Source of the DNA: Cytospora piceicola
Lineage: Eukaryota > Ascomycota > Sordariomycetes > Diaporthales > Cytosporaceae
NCBI GenBank assembly: GCA_023375675.1
Contig: JALQBC010000002.1
Location: forward strand, 1,426,001 to 1,490,000
Reading direction: 5' to 3'
DNA: 64,000 nt
Below, one piece after another: positions 58,071 through 64,000 of the stretch. Within the stretch, counting starts at the first letter, position 1; each line of letters opens with the position of its first letter. The notes beneath the pieces were generated by a model. The model was not told the DNA's origin. It searched no databases and saw nothing but the letters and a program-made list of their open reading frames with translations. A program made the position numbers and the translations under genes.

Positions 58071-60718
58071 ATGGCGGACATCAATGTCGAGGAAGTGCTC
58101 AAGAAGCTCACCGTGAGCGAGAAGTGTGATCTCTTGTCCGGTATCGACTTCTGGCACACCAAGGCCCTGCCTCAGCATGGCGTGCCCTCCCTGCGAACAT
58201 CAGATGGTCCCAACGGTGTGAGAGGTACCAAGTAAGCTCATATGTCCATGGCTCAGGACTCCCCATCACGCCAACCCTCCGAACATGCCGTCGATCCTAA
58301 TGCTCTTACAGATTCTTCAACGGCACCAAAGCGGCGTGCTTCCCCTGCGGCACCGCCCTCGGCGCAACCTTCAACCTGCCCCTGCTGGAGGAGGCAGGCC
58401 GCAAGATGGGCGACGAGGCCAAGTCCAAGGGCGCGCACGTGATCCTCGGCCCGACCATCAACATGCAGCGGTCGCCCCTGGGCGGGCGCGGCTTCGAGTC
58501 CATCGGCGAGGACCCCGTGCTGGCGGGCCTGGGCGCCGCGGCGCTCGTCAACGGCATCCAGAGCACGGGCGTCCAGGCCACCATCAAGCACTTTGTGTGC
58601 AACGACCAGGAGCACAAGCGCAACGCCACGCAGTCCGTCGTGGCCGACAGGGCGCTGCGCGAGATCTACGCCAAGCCGTTCCAGCTCGCGGTGCGGGACT
58701 CGAGCCCGGGCGGCTTCATGACGGGGTACAACGGGCTCAACGGGACGTACTGCAGCGAGAACAGGGAGCTGCTCGAGGGGATCCTGAGGGGCGAGTGGGG
58801 GTGGAAGGGGCTGGTCATGAGTGACTGGTATGGTACTTACAGCACGACGCAGGCGGTCCATGCGGGCCTGGACGTGGAGATGCCTGGACCGCCGAGGTTC
58901 AGGGGCGAGCCGCTCAAGTTCAACGTGTCGACGGATAAGGTGAGGGAGCATGTCCTTGATGAGAGGGCGAGGACGGTGCTTGAGTTTGTGAAAAAGTGTG
59001 CTGCGTCTGGGGTCAAGGAGGGCCAAGAGGAGAGGGCAGAGAACACGCCGGAGACGGCCGAGTTGTTGCGGAGGATTGGCGGCGAGTCGCTTGTGCTATT
59101 GAAGAACGAGAACAACATCCTGCCGTTCAAGAAGGACAAGAAGGTAACATTTCCCCCTCCCCGTAAGCTAAAACGTGTATTTACTGACACCCTGTTCCCC
59201 TAGACCGTCGTCATCGGCCCCAACGCGAAGGTCGCAACATACCACGGCGGTGGCTCGGCATCCCTCGCTGCCTTCTACGCAGTGACGCCGTTCGACGGCA
59301 TCAGCGAGAAGCTGTCCTCCCCACCAGAGTACGCCATCGGGCAATACTCCCACAAGATGCTGCCTCTGCTCAACCTCTCCGTGAAGTCGAAGTCGGGCAA
59401 GCCCGGCATGACCATGACGGCGTACAACGAAGCGCCCGAGGAGAAGACCGACCGCACACCCCTGGACGTCATCGAGCTCGACAAGACAGAACTCCTCCTC
59501 GTCGACTACGTCAACCCCAAGATCCAGGGGAACGTATGGTACGCCGACATCGAGGGCTCCTTCGTCGCCGACGAGGACGCCACGTGGGACATGTCGCTCG
59601 TGGTGGTCGGCACGGCCAAGCTCTTCGTCAACGGCGAGCTGGTCGTGGACAACGCCACGGACCAGAAGCAGGGAGACACCTTCTTCAACCAGGGCACCGT
59701 CGAGGAGGTGGGCTCGCTCCGGGTCAAGAAGGGCGAGACGTACAGCCTCAAGGTGCAGTTCGGCTCGGCGCCGACGTCCAAGCTGCGCAGCGGCAGCGTC
59801 ACCTTCGGCGGCGGGGCGCTGCGCATCGGCGGGTGCAAGGCCATCGACGCGCGGGCCGAGATCGAGCGGGCGGCGGCGCTGGCGCGCGGCGCCGACCAGG
59901 TCATCGTGTGCGCGGGCCTCAACGCCGACTGGGAGACGGAGGGCTCGGACCGCGACAACATGGACATGCCGCCGGGCGTGGACGACCTGGTGGAGGCGGT
60001 GGCGGCGGCCAACCCCAACACGGTCGTGGTCAACCAGTCCGGCACGCCCGTGGCCATGACGTGGGCGGGCCGCGTGGGCGCCATCGTGCAGGCGTGGTAC
60101 GGCGGCAACGAGACGGGCAACGCCATCGCCGACGTGCTCTTCGGCGACGTCAACCCCAGCGGCAGGCTGAGCCTGAGCTGGCCCGTCCGGACGCAGGACA
60201 ACCCGGCGTTCCTGAACTTCCGGTCCGAGGGCGGGAGGGTCTTCTACGGCGAGGACGTCTACGTCGGCTACAGGTACTACGAGTTCGCGCAGAGGGAGGT
60301 CCTGTTCCCCTTCGGCCACGGCCTGAGCTACACCACCTTTGGGCTCGCCGACCTGTCGGTTTCCGAGGCCGGGGGCAAGCTCTCGGTCGGGGTGACGGTC
60401 AGGAACACGGGTGCCGTCAAGGGCGCCGAGGTCGTGGAGGTCTATGTGCAGCCCAAGCAGAAGGCCAAGGTCAACAGGCCCGTCAAGGAGATGCAGGGCT
60501 TCACGAAGGTGGAGCTTGGCCCCGGTGAGGCGAAGACGGTGACGGTAGACATGGAGACCAAGTATGCGGCGAGCTACTGGGACGAGGAGAGGAGTCAGTG
60601 GTGTGTGGAGGCGGGCGAGTATGAGATTGTTGTCGGTGACAGCAGTGAGGTGAAGGAGGGCAAGACGCTCACGGGCAGCTTCAAGGTGCCGGAGACATTC
60701 TGGTGGAGCGGTATCTAG
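58071..60718 (+). CDS. GH3 beta-glucosidase with PA14 domain, no signal peptide
   Basis: Hydrolyses beta-glucosides such as cellobiose. Exons 58071-58231, 58312-59143 and 59204-60718 give 835 residues. The GH3 N-terminal barrel runs from VSEKCDLLSGIDFW with HGVPSLRTSDGPNGVRG, LGPTINMQRSPLGGRGFE and ATIKHFVCNDQEHKRNA. The catalytic nucleophile is Asp225 in LVMSDWYGTYS. A PA14 domain (about residues 390-550; WYADIEGSFVADEDATWDMS, KLFVNGELVVDN) interrupts the second domain, as in the Kluyveromyces BglI type. The acid/base Glu should lie in LNADWETEGSDRDNMDMP (residues 575-577). A fibronectin-like C-terminal domain follows (FGHGLSYTTFGLADLSVSEA). There is no secretion signal, so an intracellular enzyme acting on imported oligosaccharides or glucosides is likely. 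Confidence 0.95.
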
Positions 60719-61188
60719 ACCATGATGGTCTCTTGTAATGGTTGTGAGGATGTTGCGATGGATAATTCCAAGAATGGATGACGAGTTGAAAGGAGGGTCC
60801 TTCTTTCTATGTACCTGCAATGTGGTGATGCCCTCGACCGGCCGTCCCCCTATCAATACTCACCCCTCCCCAAAGAACAGCGGAGTTGCTCCCTCTCTGC
60901 CACCCAAACCCACCTGTTCATATCCCAACGTCTCAACTCAGCTCTCGAACGCCCTGGGTATTTAAGACAGTCTACCATCCCCGTCTACAACAACCCAGTA
61001 GCCCAGTGGTATAATCAACCACAAGGGCAGAATGCTAACATAACAAATAGAACGAAACGACGAGTTCCTCCGTTCGAGCTCTAAAAATTGAACGATCAGA
61101 ATCAACTATGACAGCAGCATACCTACCTACTGACCACGCTCCAGACCGACCGACACCAGCTCTTCTCCTCCCGATACAGAAGAAACGG

Positions 61189-61348
61189 CATCCTCTCGAG
61201 GATGTCAGCCAGCACCAGCCAGCACCAGCCAGCACCAGCCTTTCGAGGCTTTTTCAACGAAAGTTAATCGACTTCAGCCTTTCGAGGCCATTGAACAGCA
61301 CCATCCTCTCGAGGATAGGATACTGAGCAACACCGGCATTACGATGCC
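61189..61348 (+). other. Series of five small hairpins with YNMG-type tetraloops
   Basis: Five perfect stems with 4-nt loops: 61189-61204 (CATCCT-CTCG-AGGATG), 61237-61250 (AGCCT-TTCG-AGGCT), 61277-61288 (GCCT-TTCG-AGGC), 61303-61316 (ATCCT-CTCG-AGGAT) and 61335-61348 (GGCAT-TACG-ATGCC). The loops fit the stable YNMG family on the plus strand. Arms differ between hairpins, so this is not one tandem repeat. It could be an RNA element or a run of protein-binding palindromes. Confidence 0.5.
61211..61240. repeat. Three AGCACCAGCC tandem units
   Basis: Three exact 10-bp copies between the first and second hairpins. Confidence 0.9.
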
Positions 61349-62048
61349 TTTATCAAAGTAAGCACTATACCTTCCTCCTCCACTGGGCTACTGGGATTGA
61401 TTTTTTAATTGATTTTTTTTTGCTTTTAGTTCTTGTTGATATACTACGGTCTACCACCATGGTGAGCATTATAGGTATAGTTGTCGATTAATCCTACCCT
61501 TTAAGGGACAGGAAAGTCGGTCTCTTTTATGTGCTTGAGTTCGCTAGCCTGGCATCTTCCTACCTAGCCAGATAATAACGCGGCTTACTTCTCTGCTTTT
61601 ACAATGCTGTTTCAGCTTCCTCTAGCAATACCCCCAGACATGCGGATCATGGACATGGTTCATCGGTACATGATTGGAGGGGGCATGAGTGATATTATTG
61701 CAGTCAATTCGTCTTGTCATTATTCTTCTCAAGAATGCTATCCATCAGCAAAATCAACGGGTTTGCATAGGCATGGCCTGTCCTTCCCTCCCAGATCATG
61801 CTCGTATGTACCTGACTTCAGAGCGGCAATGAGTGCCGCTTTCAATTTCAATGTCGCAACCAGACCTTGTCCCAATGATACAAGTTTATCATGACCAAAC
61901 AGCCGCCACGAGGCTCAAAAGTTGCCAAGCCGTCCAGAAACAGACACACCACAACGCGTAGAAGGGAGTGCGAGAAGGGAGGGGCCTACACTCCGAGCCG
62001 AACAAGTCGGGCAGACGCCGCAAGCGCGCGCACCGGCCAGAAGTTCAA

Positions 62049-63742
62049 TCAAGACCTACTCCACACCTTCCCACCAGTCAGATAAAACCACCCGAGGGCC
62101 AGGGCCAGCCACCTCAGCAACGCACCGTTCCTCTCGGACGTGCCGAGGCCGAGCACGAGCCTGACCCAGTAGGCGAGCCCGCGCACGACCTTGCCGTCGC
62201 GGTCGAAGTCGGGCTTCTTCTCCAGCAGGCGCATGAGCCGGAGCTGCTTCCAGTCGTAGGGCTGGTACCGGACGCGCATCGAGGACTCGACCCAGCCCGG
62301 GGTCTGCGCGATGGTGCGGAAGTGCGTGAAGGCGTCGTACGAGGCCTTGCCGCGGTAGGAGCCGGTGCCGGACTCGCCCACGCCGCCGAAGGGCACGCTG
62401 TTCATCGAGCCGTGCATGAAGGAGTCGTTCCAGGTCGCACCGCCGGAGGTCACGGCGTTGAGGACTTTGGATGTGTTAGTAGTCAAGTCAGGAAGAGGGG
62501 ATATTAGCACAGATGGCTGGACGTACGCTTGTTGAACTCATCCTTGGTGCCGAAGCCAAACAGAGCCAGAGGGGTAGGATCGACCTTGTTGGCAAGTTCG
62601 ATAGCCTCGCCGAGGGTATCGAAGGGGATGATGGAAAACACGGGTCCAAAGGACTCCTCCTTCATCATGCTGTCATCAATGGAGTTGACCAAGACCGCAG
62701 TAGGCGCGATGAAGAGCTCCGACTGGTCCATCTCACCGCCCAAAACGATCTTGCCCGTGCTGTCGTCCACCATCTTCTTCATCCGCAGGAAGTGCCTCTC
62801 GTTGATGACGCGGCAGAGGTCAGGACTGGCCTTCGCACCCTGGGGGAACACCTCCTTGAAGGCGGCATTGAGATGCTTGATGAAGTCGTCCAGGACCTCT
62901 CGATCCACCAGGACGTAGTTCTGCGAGAGGCACACCTGACCGGCGTTGAGCGTCTTGCCCCAGAGCAACCGCTTCGCGGCCAGCTTCACGTCGGCGTTGC
63001 GGGTGACAAAGGCCGGGTTGCGGCCGCCAAGCTCGAGAGTGATTGGGGTCAGGTTCTCGGCTGCCTTCTTGGCGATGATGCGGGCGACCTGGGCGCTGCC
63101 AGTGTAGAAGATCTTGTCCCATTTCTGATCGAGCAGGGCAGTGGTCTCAGGCACAGGGCCGTTCACGACGCGGTAGGACGCAGGGTCGAGGTACTTCTCG
63201 ACGATCTTCTTGATGACCATGGCGACGTTGGGGGAGCTCTCAGAGGGCTTCACCACGGCAGTACAGCCAGCAGCGATGGCGCCGACCAGGGGGGCAACGG
63301 TCAACTGGAAGGGGAAGTTGTAAGTGCCAATGATGAGGGCAGTGCCAAGAGGCTCCTTGCGGACGCGGACTTTGTTGGGCTTGAAGATGAAAGGAACGGA
63401 GGGGCTTCCAAGGAAGTCATCCTTGGCGAACTTGTCAAGGTGCTCGAGCATGAACATGCAATCGTTGGCAACCCAGTCGATCTCGGTGAAGTTGGACTCG
63501 TACGCAGACTTTCGAAGGTCGCGTCGCAAAGCCTCCTCGAGCTGAGGCCCGCAGTCCTTGACACCCCAGTACAGCTTGCGCAGCTGCACCTTGCGATACT
63601 CCAGGTCCTTTGTCTTGAAGGTGCGGAAAGTCGAACGCACGGAAGCGCAGATCTCTGGGATAGTGTCGAGGGGAGTAGCAGCGAAGACTGGAATGTCAGT
63701 CTTGGAGGCCTTGTCGGCGCTCAACTGCTTTGTCTGATCCAT
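62049..63742 (-). CDS. Fatty aldehyde dehydrogenase (ALDH3 family, HFD1-like)
   Basis: NAD(P)-dependent oxidation of long-chain aldehydes; yeast Hfd1 works in sphingolipid breakdown and in ubiquinone head-group supply. Exons 62527-63742 and 62049-62464 give 543 residues. Landmarks: cofactor-binding LGTALIIGTYNFPFQLTVAP, FYTGSAQVARIIAKKAAENL, the general-base Glu in ITLELGGRNPAF, the nucleophilic Cys in LNAGQVCLSQNYVLVD and EESFGPVFSIIPFD. Splicing joins DEFNK to LLNAVTSGGATWND. The family loop NSVPFGGVGESGTGSYRGKA is intact. A hydrophobic C-terminal segment (GALLRWLALALGWFYL) should anchor it to a membrane, as in ALDH3A2-type enzymes. The start MDQTKQLSADKASKTD lacks a presequence. Confidence 0.95.
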
Positions 63743-64000
63743 TTTGACTAATAAATCAAGGTTGAAACTGATACCAAATGGGTGGTACTAGAAGGGAACA
63801 AAGGTAACCAAATAGTTCTTTTCCTCCTATGGTGAATCAAAAGTAAACACTGATGATGAGTGAGGGGGAGGACAGATTATTGATGAGATTGATATGATTG
63901 ATATGTTGCAACGTCGAGTGTTTTACGCCGCAAAACCACTTGGATCGTCACACAAACAGACAATTAAGTGATTGAGATCTAGTTGATTGTTCAAGATGGA

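Larger units (their letters stand above)
60719..62048. other. Intergenic region with hairpin series
   Basis: Between convergent GH3 and aldehyde dehydrogenase genes. It contains the hairpin run 61189-61348, three AGCACCAGCC units at 61211-61240, and splice-like signals (GT at 61358, TTTTAG ending at 61429). A plus-strand frame at 61604-61894 (about 96 codons) has no recognisable domain. Confidence 0.5.

Noticed and set aside
59168..60856. 562-codon minus-strand frame
   Set aside because: Antisense to the GH3 gene; His/Arg/Leu/Val-rich product caused by codon bias.
61108..61326. 72-codon plus-strand frame over the hairpins
   Set aside because: Ser/Pro/Leu-rich translation of the AGCACCAGCC and hairpin repeats. 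The DNA structure explains the pattern better than a protein.
62513..63751. 412-codon plus-strand frame
   Set aside because: Antisense to the aldehyde dehydrogenase exon, same cause.

Overview
This window is nuclear DNA of a filamentous ascomycete (Pezizomycotina, most likely a Sordariomycete). Genes have short introns (about 50-110 nt) with GTRNGY donors and are GC-rich in coding sequence. The gene set is typical of such fungi: KEX1, VTC1, DRE2, IMP3, MCM2, RTF1, PCT1 and a C2H2/fungal_trans regulator. Intergenic DNA carries a palindrome, TACCTAGGTA, nine times. I see no prokaryotic, viral or organellar DNA, no rRNA or tRNA gene, no intact transposon and no CRISPR array.

Layout. 1-924: C-terminal part of an Ala/Glu-rich repeat protein. 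2623-6920 (minus): large C2H2 zinc-finger transcription factor with a 26-nt exon and a stop-free 393-nt intron. 6921-14122: 7.2 kb without a supportable gene. 14123-15773 (minus): choline-phosphate cytidylyltransferase. 17522-18526 (minus): F-box-like protein. 18527-22489: second gene-poor stretch. From 22490 the window is gene-dense: Tctex-type dynein light chain (minus), VTC1 (plus), RTF1 (minus), class 1A dihydroorotate dehydrogenase (minus), SFM1 (minus), KEX1 (plus), DRE2 (minus), STF2-like hydrophilin (plus), mitochondrial methionyl-tRNA formyltransferase (minus), IMP3 (minus), mitoribosomal bS18m (plus), a CIA84-like mitochondrial protein (minus), a coiled-coil protein (plus), a RING protein (plus), a UBR7/Mlo2-type protein (minus), MCM2 (plus), a GH3 beta-glucosidase (plus) and an ALDH3-type fatty aldehyde dehydrogenase (minus).

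The genes do not form a biosynthetic cluster. They are mostly housekeeping genes in alternating divergent and convergent pairs. Four touch mitochondrial translation or respiratory assembly (FMT1, bS18m, CIA84-like) or Fe-S assembly (DRE2). IMP3 serves cytosolic ribosome assembly and SFM1 methylates a ribosomal protein. RTF1, UBR7 and MCM2 act on chromatin or replication.

Exon structures were rebuilt by hand from splice signals, reading phase and family similarity; nearly all close to whole codon numbers. The most interesting observations are at the DNA and RNA level: four MluI-type boxes at exactly 19-bp steps upstream of MCM2; a start codon split by an intron in the STF2-like gene; a GC-AG intron in VTC1 flanked by an 11-bp direct repeat; an 18-nt microexon in SFM1; and a run of five small hairpins with YNMG-type tetraloops near 61.2 kb.
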